Shown here: piece after piece, positions 38,811 through 48,589 of the stretch
How the letters are laid out: the number at the start of each line of letters is the position of its first letter
Position numbering within the stretch: position 1 is the stretch's first letter
The notes under the pieces: model-generated
Told to the model about the DNA's origin: nothing
The model's input: the letters and a program-made list of their open reading frames with translations, nothing else
Database searches by the model: none
DNA from: Acanthosoma haemorrhoidale
Taxonomy: Eukaryota > Arthropoda > Insecta > Hemiptera > Acanthosomatidae
DNA: 64,000 nt
Assembly: GCA_930367205.1 (NCBI GenBank)
Contig: OV884009.1
Coordinates: 87,069,189 to 87,133,188, forward strand
Direction: 5' to 3'
Translations under genes and position numbers: made by a program

Positions 38811-41800
38811 GTCTTTTTCTTCTATCTTTGTATATAATAGAATTTGTTAATGTAATAATAAAAATTTCGCGTTCATTTTTTTTATTTGATCTATGGATTT
38901 AATTTAAAATAGTGTATTGAATATTTCAGTAAAATTTTGAATCATAGAAATTTGAACTCCTCGGCAAAAACTAATGCCATATTTGAATTCCGTATCAAAC
39001 TCATATGAAATCAGCTCAAAATACTCAGACACCAAAATATCTGTTGGCCTGGGTTATCCTTGGGATTAAAAAACAATCAATTTATGTTCAAAATATTGAT
39101 GACCTATACGAGTTTGGGGTGTCTACAATTGAAGTAAGGTATTAACAGCATTGGTTAATTAAGTATACCAAGTATATTTAAAAAATGTATTTATTTCCGG
39201 TTATGGGAATTGTTTTCAGAGTATATATTTATTAAATATAGTGAGCAGACACCAAGTTTATTTATCTAGATATTTTTTGGATTTCGATATGGATGGGCAT
39301 ATATATATGTGAGGTTATCTTAATTGATGAGTAGTGTCGTCAGCAGTCAAATTTATTTTGCCAGCAAAAATTTGTTTAGAATTAAATTTTATTTTGGGAA
39401 GTATACATAAACGAACTAGAAAACGTAAGAAGTGAAGAAAAAATATTTAGAGATACTTGTGGAATTCAGTGTGAGGTTCCTAAAATGCATTAAATGATTC
39501 TGAGAAAAAAATACTCCTTTTACATGTCAACAACTCAGCCACAGAAAGTCTCCTTTTCAACAAAAATAAAAAAAATTGTCAAGACCCTGTATGTTTTTTA
39601 CGGTTGAGTTATATAACCAATCTCTGTCCTAATATTTTCTTTTCCATATATCAGTAATTCATGACTGAATCCTCCTGGGCATCCTACATTCCCCTTCTTT
39701 CCTTTAACGGGTTCCATTTCAGTTTCTAAGATTACTTTCCTGTTTTCTGGATCTATTCCCATGCTTTCCTGTATCATTTCTTGTTTTTCAGAGCGTGCTT
39801 TTACTTAAATGTATCCAACGTCATTTACCTTTTTCTTCTTCTGAGATTTTTTAAAATCTACTACGCTTTAGATAATCTTTTCATTGAGCTTACTTCAGGA
39901 TACAGACTGCTAATTTTTGTCTATTGACTTTGGATTAATTAAAAACTAGTGTTAATTTTAATTTATTTGGTGAAATTGTTTTTCTCCCGTCTTAAACAGT
40001 GGCGTTGCTGCACGTGCCTTGGTAACAGATGTAGTGTGAGAAACATTTGACCCCCTCTGGGTTCATCCATGGCTTACTAGCGTTGAAGTTTTTTTCCAGT
40101 ATATCATTTTTTTCAATGTTCATAATAATATGCATCCCGTACTAATCTTGACCAAAACATAAAGAGCATATTATGGAGTGATTTTGATTATACCTTAACA
40201 ATTTGGATTGGGTTTTTTTTACGACTTGTATGATACAGACATGTTCTATATAGATAGGCTGAAGATAATTGTTCAGCACGCCTCAATTTTTGATACTTGA
40301 CTAGACAAGTAACGTGGTTAATCGACACTTTTGAGAAAATATTGAAACATTATTTTAAAAGTTAAACGAAAGACGTTATCGCCGATTTCGTTTGTAAGTG
40401 AAATTATTATTATTATTATTATTTCTTCTCCTCTCCAAATCCAGTCAAATTATTTTTCCCAGGCTCTTGAAATAATATAGCACAAAGAATAGCGTTATAC
40501 ATTGTTCCACAGAAAGGACAACAAAAGTTGCATAGCTGAAAGAGATGTTTTTCACATAGGTTCTTTTCTAAGAACCATGACTTCGGTCTGATAGAAGTGA
40601 ATAGAGGTTCATTCATATACTACCGGATCTAAATTAACTATTGTGTATTTGTGAAGTAATTTTTAAACAATGAGGTATTGTAGATTGTTTGGTGTTTTTC
40701 GTGGTGTTTGATTTACTTTACTTTTGAGCCACGGTTAAAAGCTAACATAGAAAAAGGTTACTGCATGAGAATTAAAGATTGAAACCATCCTATGAAATAA
40801 GAATTTACCAATGGAATAAACCATAGTCTGGATAAAAGCAATATTTTTGACCTAATATAATTCATTTTATTTTCTAAACCATACTTGCGATTAAACATTA
40901 TCTTTTCAACACATAAAAACAAATTTAAATAGGTTAATTATTATTATCATTAAAATTGACTCATGAAAAATTCGTGATTTGTACTGCTGGCTTCTAAACT
41001 ATATACATTTTTTTAGGGTACCCCAAAAATTATTATTGTTTTGAAGTATCTAACGTACCTTAAATGATTGGAAAAAATAACTGAACAACTTTTGTAACTT
41101 GAGAAATTTCAAATGTTGTCGCAAAATATTTGTTCGTTATTAAATTTAATTTAGTAGTAAGCTTTTCATCACTGTATTTCAAGAAAAAACGCAACTATCG
41201 ACATCCCAACTGTTTTGTAATATATCTTGTAAATGTTTGTTAGGCGGTCCCTGGTTTGAGTCCCGATCCTGCAAGTATATTTTTCCTTTGGCAAATAATT
41301 TTTAATTTTTACGGCTATAAAACAGACAGTATAAATCTCGTACCTGAATAAAAGTGGAGCCACACCATTTAATGTCATGAATCGAGGCTTTTGGAGAAAA
41401 TGGAAACAATACTTTTAAACTTGTAAAATTAACTTTTTTGTGTGTTTTTAAAGTTTTGAAAGACATCTCTTCAGAATTGCACCCTTGTACACTGAGTTCA
41501 AAACAAAGATGACACTGATGACATTATGTTGAAGTCATTAGTCCGTGCCGACTACATAAATGCGTAGGTAGCTAAATTTGAATTCTTTATAACAAATGAT
41601 TGTCTAAACTTATTTATTTCCCCTTTGGACTACTGCTAAAGGGAGACCCATTTATTTTAATACATGTCTCCTACCCTGACAGCATAATACCCCTAAAGTT
41701 GCGCTATTAAATAACCCTTGTTGCGCCGAAAAAACAACAACCAAAAAAACTTCTGTTTCGATAAATAACACTTCCTTTTACTCTCTTTATTTACAGTCTT

Positions 41801-42354
41801 ATGCGGTTTCTTTCATTTCTACCACTTTTTGAACTTAGAGTAATCCACTTCGTTTTCCCAACCATCCTTTTACGATTACTACACTACTCCCTCTTTATTG
41901 TTAGGTGAAAAAAATCTTTTAAAGGATTTATTTCACAATTCTGAAATTCATAGGAAAGAATGGATAATTAATGTATGCAATAGAATATTAGCAATATCTT
42001 TAGTGAATTAGTTCCTATCCTCAAAATTTATTTTATTGATTAAAGATCATTGTCAAGCCCAAAAAGTGATTTCTACTTTCAAAACTGTTTTGAGCTATCA
42101 TTTGTCGTATTTATGTGTATAGATTTGCCTGCCTGTATATTCTGCAATAACGGGCGTAAAAATGCTTCAATAAATAAAGGATTGGTAAGAAGTTGACAAT
42201 AGGAAGTACAGAAAATGGAAAAGGGTCTATCACTATTTATTGGTGACAAACACGAATGTCTACATTTACACAAATACGCCTGCGTCAAGCATAAAACCGC
42301 CAGTGAGATGAGAGGGAAAAAGAAGTTGTATATGGCAAGTGCCTGATATAGTGG
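38811..42354. other. Mostly anonymous; one SINE-like B box
   Basis: GGTTTGAGTCC at 41253-41263 is a tRNA-type B box, probably from a SINE. An (ATT)n run lies near 40406-40423. No gene is supported; the short ORFs at 40419-40616 and 42079-42393 have no recognisable domain. Confidence 0.4.
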
Positions 42355-43134
42355 GTGTCCCTGAATTAAGGCAAGATTTGAATTTGCCACCATTTGTGCA
42401 GTAAGTCATATCTCAAAAATAATGAAAGTTTGGCGGCCGCAGTTCGAAAATTTCATACAAAATATGGTCGGAATAGTGTTTTGACTTCATCAACTGAAGA
42501 GATTAATTGAAAAATTTAGGGAGACTGGATCAGTTGGAGACACTAAACACACTGGTCGTCCAAAAACAAGCCGTTCAAATGTCAATATCGAAGCAGTGCG
42601 TGAGAGTGTTGTTGAAAATCCAGGAAAATTAATTCGGCGTCGTAAACACAGTTCTTTGTGCCGAAATTGGTTGATATGGATGCGGACAATATGTGGTTTC
42701 AACAAGATGTTGCCACATGCCATACAGCCCATGAAACAATTAAAATACTGCATGAGACATTTCTAGGTCGTGTGCTCACTGTTTTCGGTGATTAGAATTG
42801 GCCCCCTAGATTGTGTGATTTAACACCTTTAGATTTCTTTTTATGGGGTTATTTGAAGTCAAAGGTGTTTGCCAACAAGCCCACACCAACTGTGTATTAA
42901 AAGAGGAAATTCAACGCTACATCAACGAAATTCAACCACATTTATGCCAAATGGTCATGGAAAATTTTGACGAAAGAGTGCGTATAAGCAAAGTCGTGGA
43001 GGCTATTTGCCCAATGTGTTGTTCCATAAATAAACCTATCCTATTTACTTTATAGTTCAATAAAAAAATAACAACAAAAATACTAAAAACTGTGTTTTCG
43101 ATTGAAATCAAATCTTGCGTTAATTCTGGGACAC
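42355..43134 (+). mobile_element. IS630/mariner-type transposon, internally deleted
   Basis: Ends are a 27-bp inverted repeat beginning GTGTCCC (42355-42381 and 43108-43134), two mismatches. TATA lies a few bases outside on both sides, in keeping with TA target use. Inside is a transposase remnant of the insect type with a DNA-binding N-terminus (EKFRETGSVGDTK, TGRPKTSRSN, about 42505-42580) and the second half of the catalytic core (DADNMWFQQDVATCH about 42673-42720; NWPPR..DLTPLDFFLWG about 42795-42850). The middle, with the first catalytic Asp block, is deleted at about 42640-42660. A TAG at about 42793 and a TAA near 42898 also break it. It could be moved only by a related transposase. 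Confidence 0.85.
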
Positions 43135-43772
43135 AAGTATAAATGAAGGGCCTCATTAGGAAGAGATACAATAGAATGAAGCATAAAATGGCGTCTATTA
43201 ACTATAAGTGTATTTCCACCTCCTTATACTTCCTGATGTAATTTTGTCTTTATGGGTTGCCAATTTATGCTTAAAGTATTAGCGTCGAAGTATGTAAAGT
43301 TAAACCTTGAGCCAACAGTATTGAATGGCAATTGTAATTTACCTTAATGGGTCTGAGGACGTGTGGAATCATTGTCCTTTTTGAGTTATTTAACGTTTAG
43401 TGGTCCGGCTGGTGTTTCCCGCTCTTGTTCCTGGAGAATGTGTCTTTAATAAAATAAATATTTTTGTATCACGTTGAGATAAGTACCTATTCAAAGATTT
43501 TGAAATCCTTATAAATAATATGTATGTAATATGCGTTAGGGCTTTATTGGACTACAATTACAAACAATTATTAAAATTATCGCGTTCACAATCAAGTTCC
43601 CCATTGGCAGATGAAATTATGCTTATTCCATGTTGGTAACAAATAATTGACCCCTTGGATAAATGTTCATTAATTATTTTGTTGGTGGTGAAAAAAAAAT
43701 AAATGTTTTTCATATTATCATCATCGAGTAGAATATTAGATTAGAGATACACGTAATGATTTATAATATATA
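43135..43772. other. Spacer before the Ty3/gypsy element
   Basis: No gene seen. 43539-43569 holds a copy of the dispersed GGACTAYAATTACAAA motif. Confidence 0.4.
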
Positions 43773-44083
43773 TGTAAAGAAAGTAAGCTTTCTTCAATTG
43801 AATTAGCAGCGCTTTGTTATCACGCGCGTGCTTCAGTTGGCTACCACTAGGTGGAGCTAGCGACATATGACCAGGAGGTTTTTAAAAGGCTTTCCAGTGT
43901 AAACAATTAAGTAAAGTGCAAACAGTCATAACAATAAACTGTAATTGTTGTTTCTTTTGTTTTACAGGTATGAATTAATATTTTATTTGTAATAGTTGTA
44001 AACTAATTATCAATTAAATAAACTTTTGTTTTACAGAGAAACAGATTACTTATTGTTATAATAAGAAGACCTAGCAACCCTTA
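43773..44083 (+). repeat. 5' LTR
   Basis: Starts TGTAAAGAAAG and ends AACCCTTA; the right edge is uncertain by 2 bp because TA follows in both copies. It holds a TATA-like TTTAAAAG (43881-43888), AATAAA at 43933-43938 and 44017-44022, and the 11-mer AATTGTTGTTT (43943-43953) complementary to the presumed primer site. CTTTTGTTTTACAG occurs twice (43954-43967 and 44023-44036). It ends in TA, not the usual CA. Confidence 0.95.
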
Positions 44084-44085
44084 TA

Positions 44086-44096
44086 AAACAACAATT
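44086..44096 (+). promoter_or_regulatory. Presumed self-priming primer binding site
   Basis: AAACAACAATT, just inside the 5' LTR, is perfectly complementary to AATTGTTGTTT in the LTR (43943-43953). No TGG, the start of nearly all tRNA primer sites, occurs in the first 30 bases after the LTR. Tf1-type elements prime from an 11-nt stretch at the 5' end of their own RNA that pairs with the site next to the LTR; the arrangement here is the same. Functional assignment is inference. Confidence 0.55.
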
Positions 44097-44101
44097 TGTT
44101 T

Positions 44102-45226
44102 ATGATGTCAAAACTGCACTTTGAATTTACGGTAGTGACTTCACCAAAAGACAGTAAAGCCAATGCAATTGCCATCACCTCAATTGGTACAGGAGATGGA
44201 AGAAGATATATATTGCCAGAAGAATTCAAATATATGGAAGATCATGTGGAGTTGAAAAAGACAAGTAAGTACACAAAGTTAGTTAATTCATTAAACAGAA
44301 GAAATCAGATAAGAAGAGTGTGGATTACAATGACAAAAGAATTAGAGGGCACATACATAGATGAAGATGGAAATCTGCAATTTAAAGATCAATATTTAGA
44401 GGAAATAAATGAGGAAAGTACAAACAAAACACAAGATCATAGTCTAAAGGAAATACTAGAGAAACTGATAGAAACAACACAGAAGAAAGATAACGAGAAA
44501 GACTTAAAAAAAATATCAGAAAAACTTCTCATAGAAACATTTTCAAGCAAAAATACTAATGCTAAACAGTGGATAGAAAGCTTTGAAAAAGAGTGTTCTA
44601 GATTTCAAATAGATAAAAGTGAGGAAAAAATTGAACTAATGAAACTATTTTTTGATAAACCAAGTTTAGACTGGCACTCTTCCACACTCATAAGACTAAC
44701 AATAAATGCTGGTTGGTCTGAATGGAAAACAAGATTCTTAAAATGTTTCACAGATAATGGATGGAATAATAAAACCTATGCACTATCATTTAAATATCGA
44801 GAAGGTTCGTTAACGGATTATGCTTTGAGGAAAGAGAAACTTTTGATAGATTTTAACAAAGATATGGATATAAAGTCACTTATAGCATTAATAGCAGTAG
44901 GGTTACCAGAATTTATATTGAATAGAATAAACAAGGAAAAATTAAAAGAAACTACAGACTTATTTAATGAATTGAGACAACTTGAATGTTTAGTAAATAA
45001 AAGAAATTTTCAAAAAAAACCTACATTAGATTCTCAAAAGAAATATGAAGTAAAGATACCTTGTAAAACGTGTGGAGATTTAGGTAAAGGTGTGAGATAC
45101 CACCCAAAAGATAAATGCTGGTTCCAAAAACATGAAGAAAGTAGAGAAAAGAACACTACACCAAAAAAAGTAAATAACAATTCTATCCTAGATGTAGAAA
45201 TATATAATGAATCAAAAAACGAGTAA
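44102..45226 (+). CDS. Gag of the Ty3/gypsy element
   Basis: 374 residues from the first ATG (44102), only about 18 bp after the LTR. It forms the particle that packages the element RNA. The N-terminal third is charged and probably coiled (KEILEKLIETTQKKDNEKDL). The central part (about residues 155-300) looks like the retrotransposon gag capsid domain, with W and F spacing such as DWHSSTL..SEWKTRFLKCF. A single zinc-knuckle-like motif lies at residues 321-339, CKTC...H....C, with CX2CX9HX4C spacing where the standard knuckle is CX2CX4HX4C. A basic lysine-rich stretch precedes it. The stop TAA (45224-45226) lies four nt past a slippery heptamer, so some ribosomes should continue into pol. Confidence 0.9.
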   Translation: MMSKLHFEFTVVTSPKDSKANAIAITSIGTGDGRRYILPEEFKYMEDHVELKKTSKYTKLVNSLNRRNQIRRVWITMTKELEGTYIDEDGNLQFKDQYLEEINEESTNKTQDHSLKEILEKLIETTQKKDNEKDLKKISEKLLIETFSSKNTNAKQWIESFEKECSRFQIDKSEEKIELMKLFFDKPSLDWHSSTLIRLTINAGWSEWKTRFLKCFTDNGWNNKTYALSFKYREGSLTDYALRKEKLLIDFNKDMDIKSLIALIAVGLPEFILNRINKEKLKETTDLFNELRQLECLVNKRNFQKKPTLDSQKKYEVKIPCKTCGDLGKGVRYHPKDKCWFQKHEESREKNTTPKKVNNNSILDVEIYNESKNE

Positions 45227-48225
45227 ACACACCACTAATTAAATTAAACATTGTATTGGAAGATAAGATAAAAATAGAAGGGATCTATGACTCAGGATCT
45301 CAAGTTTCATTAATTAATAAAAGATTAATAAAAACTATAAAAAATAATAATATAGATAAGAACAAAATACAATTAAAAACAATTAGTGGTGTGGCACTCA
45401 CAAAGGGATTAGCAAGAATAAAATTAAAAATTTTCAATATTGAAAAAGAAGTAGATGTATTTATTGTAGAAAATGAGACTTTTCATGATTTTTTGATAGG
45501 CCTAGACATAATAAAGGAATTTAAATTAAGGCAAGACGAAAATCTAAATATAAGCCAAAAACAATCGCAAAGAAAAGATATAATAGAAATAAATTTTAAT
45601 GAACATATTAAAGAGAAAGATTTTAAAATAAATTTAGATCATTTAGATAATGAAAAAAAATTCAAAATAGAACAATTGATAGAAGAATATAAAACAATAT
45701 TTGCTAAAGACAAGTATGATATAGGGACTGTGAAAGATTATGAAGCAAGAATAGATCTCTTGATGGAAAAATTTTGTAGTAAAAGACCATATAGATGCAC
45801 AATCGAAGACAGAAAAGAAATAGAACAGCAAGTGGCAAAACTATTAGAAAAAAATTTAATTGAAGAATCGTATAGTCCATTTGCTGCACCAGTGACCCTT
45901 GCATTAAAAAAGGGTGAAGGAAAAACCAGATTATGTGTCGATTTTAGAGATCTGAACAAGATTGTCACAACCCAGGCCCAACCTTTTCCGCTAATTGATG
46001 ATTTAATAATTAAAGCTAGAAATTGTAAATATTTTACATCACTGGACATCAATTCAGCATTTTGGTCAATACCACTAAGGATAGAAGATAGAAAAAAAAC
46101 AGGCTTTATAACCCAAGAAGGACACTATCAATGGACTTGCCTACCATTCGGTTTAAAAACAGCACCAGCAATCTTCCAAAGAATTTTATCAAGTATACTA
46201 AGAAAAAATAATCTAAAGAACTTTACAGAAAATTATATAGATGACATATTAATATTTTCAGAGACTTTTGAAGATCATATCATGCATATCAAACAAGTTT
46301 TAGAAGCCATAATAAAAGAAGGATTCAGATTAAAATTAAAAAAATGCACGTTCGCATCAAAATCAATTAAATATCTCGGACATATAATAGAAAATAATAC
46401 AGTAAGACCAATTAAAGACAATTTAGTATCAATACTCAATTTTCCGACTCCAAAAACGCAGAAGAACGTTAGACAATTTCTAGGTAAAATAAATTTCTAT
46501 CACAAATATATACCAAAAATCTCAACAATACTAGATCCACTACATAGATTGTTAAGAAAAGATATAAAATATAATTGGTCTGAAGATTGTGAAAAATCAT
46601 TCACAGAGATAAAAAAATTATTGTGCTCTCAACCAGTCCTAGAAATATTCGATAAAGATTTACCTATTAAGATATTTACAGATGCTTCAATAGAAGGTAT
46701 AGGTGCAATACTGAAACAAACCCAACAAGATGGAAAAGAAAAACCAGTAGCCTATTTCTCAAAAAAATTAAATGAGTCGCAAAAAAGAAAAAAAGCTATA
46801 TATTTGGAATGCTTAGCAATAAAGGAAGCGATAAATTATTGGGAATACTGGTTAATTGGAAGAAGATTTGAAGTTTATTCAGACCATAAACCGTTAGAAA
46901 ACCTTAATATAAAATCAAGAACAGACGAGGAACTAGGTGACTTAACATATTATTTGTCTCAATTTGACTTCAAAATTACATATATACCAGGGAAATTCAA
47001 TATTGAAGCAGACTGTCTTAGTAGAAATCCGGTATTAGAGTCAAAAGATAATACCCAAGAAATATTAAAAATAGTAAACATGATCCAACTACAAGAAATA
47101 ATTAAAGATCAAAATGAAAATACAGCATTAGGAGAACTTAAGAAAAAAAGTACAGATAAAAATGGTATAATCTATAAACAAATTAAAAACAAAAAGAAGA
47201 TAGTTTTATCAGAAAAATTAAGCATTAAATTAATACGAGATACACATATAGACTGGTGTCACATCGGAATAAGGCAAATGATAAACAGAATATGTCCTTA
47301 TTACACTTCAAAAAAATTAATAAAAAACATTCAGAATATATGCAGAACTTGCGAAATTTGTAAAAAGAATAAATCTAGAGGTCAAGCAAAATATGGATTA
47401 ATGTCTCAATTAGGACCAGCAACAAAGCCGTATGAGATAGTGTCGATTGATACGATCGGTGGATTTGGTGGTCGAAGATCAACGAAAAGATACCTCCATC
47501 TTCTAGTTGATCACTATACAAGATACGCACATATATTAACTTCAAAAACTCAAGCTGCAAGTGATTTTATAAAAATAGTCCAAAATACATTAGAAATGAA
47601 CAAGATAGGTACAATATTAACAGACCAATATCCAGGACTAAATTCTAAAGAATTCAAAAATTACCTAAAAGAACAAGATATCAGACTCATTTATACAGCC
47701 TTAAATGCACCATTTTCAAACGGCATAAATGAAAGATTAAATCAAACAATAATTAATAAAATAAGATGTAGAATCAATGAATCTAAAGAAAAGAAAGCTT
47801 GGACAACAATAGCAAGAGAATGTGTTGACAAATATAACATAACAGAACACTCAGTTACAGGTTTTACACCTAAATATTTACTAGATGGTACTAACACAAG
47901 TATGCTACCTGAGGAACTAAGGAAACTAACACATGCAGAGGTTTGGAAAGAAGATAGAAAATTAGCTCTAGATAACACTATAAAATCACATGAATACAAT
48001 AAGAAATTATTTGACAAAAACAGAAAGGAAAGGGAATTCAATACAGGTGATTTAGTATATATTGAAAACGGACATAGATTAAATAGGAAAAAACTAGATG
48101 AACTTAGGGTTGGACCATTCAAAATTGCAGAGAAAATATCAAATACTATATTTAAAATCAAAACTGAAAAAAGAAACGAAGACACAGGATTATTCCACAT
48201 AACAAAACTGATACCAGCAGAATAA
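45211..48225 (+). CDS. Pol polyprotein (PR-RT-RNaseH-IN)
   Basis: Open in the -1 frame relative to gag from 45211, without a usable early ATG, so it is expected as a Gag-Pol fusion. Protease: DSGS at 45289-45300, then FLIGLD. Reverse transcriptase: LPFGLKTAP near 46141 and YIDD at 46234-46245. RNase H: catalytic Asp 46681 (TDAS), Glu 46807 (LECLA), Asp 46882 (SDHKPL). Integrase: zinc finger His 47245, His 47260, Cys 47350, Cys 47359; catalytic Asp 47449, Asp 47623, Glu 47731, with 35 residues between the last two, the classic D,D(35)E. The C-terminus carries a GPY/F-type module (VGPFKIAEK, about 48109-48135) and no chromodomain. Length (about 1004 codons) is normal for Ty3/gypsy pol. No damage seen. 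Confidence 0.95.
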   Translation: MKKRVNTPLIKLNIVLEDKIKIEGIYDSGSQVSLINKRLIKTIKNNNIDKNKIQLKTISGVALTKGLARIKLKIFNIEKEVDVFIVENETFHDFLIGLDIIKEFKLRQDENLNISQKQSQRKDIIEINFNEHIKEKDFKINLDHLDNEKKFKIEQLIEEYKTIFAKDKYDIGTVKDYEARIDLLMEKFCSKRPYRCTIEDRKEIEQQVAKLLEKNLIEESYSPFAAPVTLALKKGEGKTRLCVDFRDLNKIVTTQAQPFPLIDDLIIKARNCKYFTSLDINSAFWSIPLRIEDRKKTGFITQEGHYQWTCLPFGLKTAPAIFQRILSSILRKNNLKNFTENYIDDILIFSETFEDHIMHIKQVLEAIIKEGFRLKLKKCTFASKSIKYLGHIIENNTVRPIKDNLVSILNFPTPKTQKNVRQFLGKINFYHKYIPKISTILDPLHRLLRKDIKYNWSEDCEKSFTEIKKLLCSQPVLEIFDKDLPIKIFTDASIEGIGAILKQTQQDGKEKPVAYFSKKLNESQKRKKAIYLECLAIKEAINYWEYWLIGRRFEVYSDHKPLENLNIKSRTDEELGDLTYYLSQFDFKITYIPGKFNIEADCLSRNPVLESKDNTQEILKIVNMIQLQEIIKDQNENTALGELKKKSTDKNGIIYKQIKNKKKIVLSEKLSIKLIRDTHIDWCHIGIRQMINRICPYYTSKKLIKNIQNICRTCEICKKNKSRGQAKYGLMSQLGPATKPYEIVSIDTIGGFGGRRSTKRYLHLLVDHYTRYAHILTSKTQAASDFIKIVQNTLEMNKIGTILTDQYPGLNSKEFKNYLKEQDIRLIYTALNAPFSNGINERLNQTIINKIRCRINESKEKKAWTTIARECVDKYNITEHSVTGFTPKYLLDGTNTSMLPEELRKLTHAEVWKEDRKLALDNTIKSHEYNKKLFDKNRKEREFNTGDLVYIENGHRLNRKKLDELRVGPFKIAEKISNTIFKIKTEKRNEDTGLFHITKLIPAE
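45214..45220 (+). promoter_or_regulatory. -1 ribosomal frameshift site A-AAA-AAC
   Basis: In the gag frame the bases read tcA AAA AAC gag TAA, a canonical X-XXY-YYZ heptamer. The pol frame opens at 45211, directly after its own TGA at 45208-45210, so the overlap is just 16 nt and contains the heptamer. Slippage by -1 here joins gag to pol. A downstream stimulatory stem was not modelled. Confidence 0.85.
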
Positions 48226-48262
48226 ACATTATATAATAAAAATTCTCACGAGAATTTTCACA

Positions 48263-48276
48263 GTGGGAGGGGGAGA
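48263..48276 (+). promoter_or_regulatory. Polypurine tract
   Basis: GTGGGAGGGGGAGA immediately before the 3' LTR; the RNase H-resistant primer for plus-strand synthesis. Confidence 0.9.
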
Positions 48277-48587
48277 TGTAAAGAAAGTAAGCTTTCTTCA
48301 ATTGAATTAGCAGCGCTTTGTTATCACGCGCGTGCTTCAGTTGGCTACCACTAGGTGGAGCTAGCGACATATGACCAGGAGGTTTTTAAAAGGCTTTCCA
48401 GTGTAAACAATTAAGTAAAGTGCAAACAGTCATAACAATAAACTGTAATTGTTGTTTCTTTTGTTTTACAGGTATGAATTAATATTTTATTTGTAATAGT
48501 TGTAAACTAATTATCAATTAAATAAACTTTTGTTTTACAGAGAAACAGATTACTTATTGTTATAATAAGAAGACCTAGCAACCCTTA
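48277..48587 (+). repeat. 3' LTR
   Basis: Same sequence as the 5' LTR over its whole length by eye. Polyadenylation signals fall at 48437-48442 and 48521-48526. It is followed by TATATATATATG and a TG/TA microsatellite. Confidence 0.95.
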
Positions 48588-48589
48588 TA

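Larger units (their letters stand above)
43773..48587 (+). mobile_element. Complete Ty3/gypsy LTR retrotransposon
   Basis: A 4.8-kb element with 5' LTR 43773-44083, gag 44102-45226, pol 45211-48225, a polypurine tract GTGGGAGGGGGAGA (48263-48276) and 3' LTR 48277-48587. The LTRs are identical by eye over about 311 bp, both frames are open, and every catalytic residue checked is present. This is a recent insertion that may still be competent. Domain order protease-RT-RNaseH-integrase defines Ty3/gypsy. No env-like ORF fits in the 51 bp between pol and the 3' LTR, so it is not an errantivirus. TATA on both sides (43769-43772 and 48588-48591) fits a 4-bp target duplication in an AT microsatellite. 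The coding strand is very A-rich, unlike the flanks. Confidence 0.95.

Noticed and set aside
44096..44101. TTG start two codons upstream of the gag ATG
   Set aside because: TTG is not a normal start in animals; the ATG at 44102 is preferred.
45256..45258. Independent start of pol at TTG
   Set aside because: The pol frame is already open from 45211 and overlaps a proper -1 frameshift site, so fusion expression explains it better.
47742..48200. 152-codon minus-strand ORF within pol
   Set aside because: It is antisense to the integrase C-terminus; a shadow of the A-rich coding strand.
48226..48276. Possible env gene after pol
   Set aside because: Only 51 bp separate pol from the 3' LTR; there is no room.
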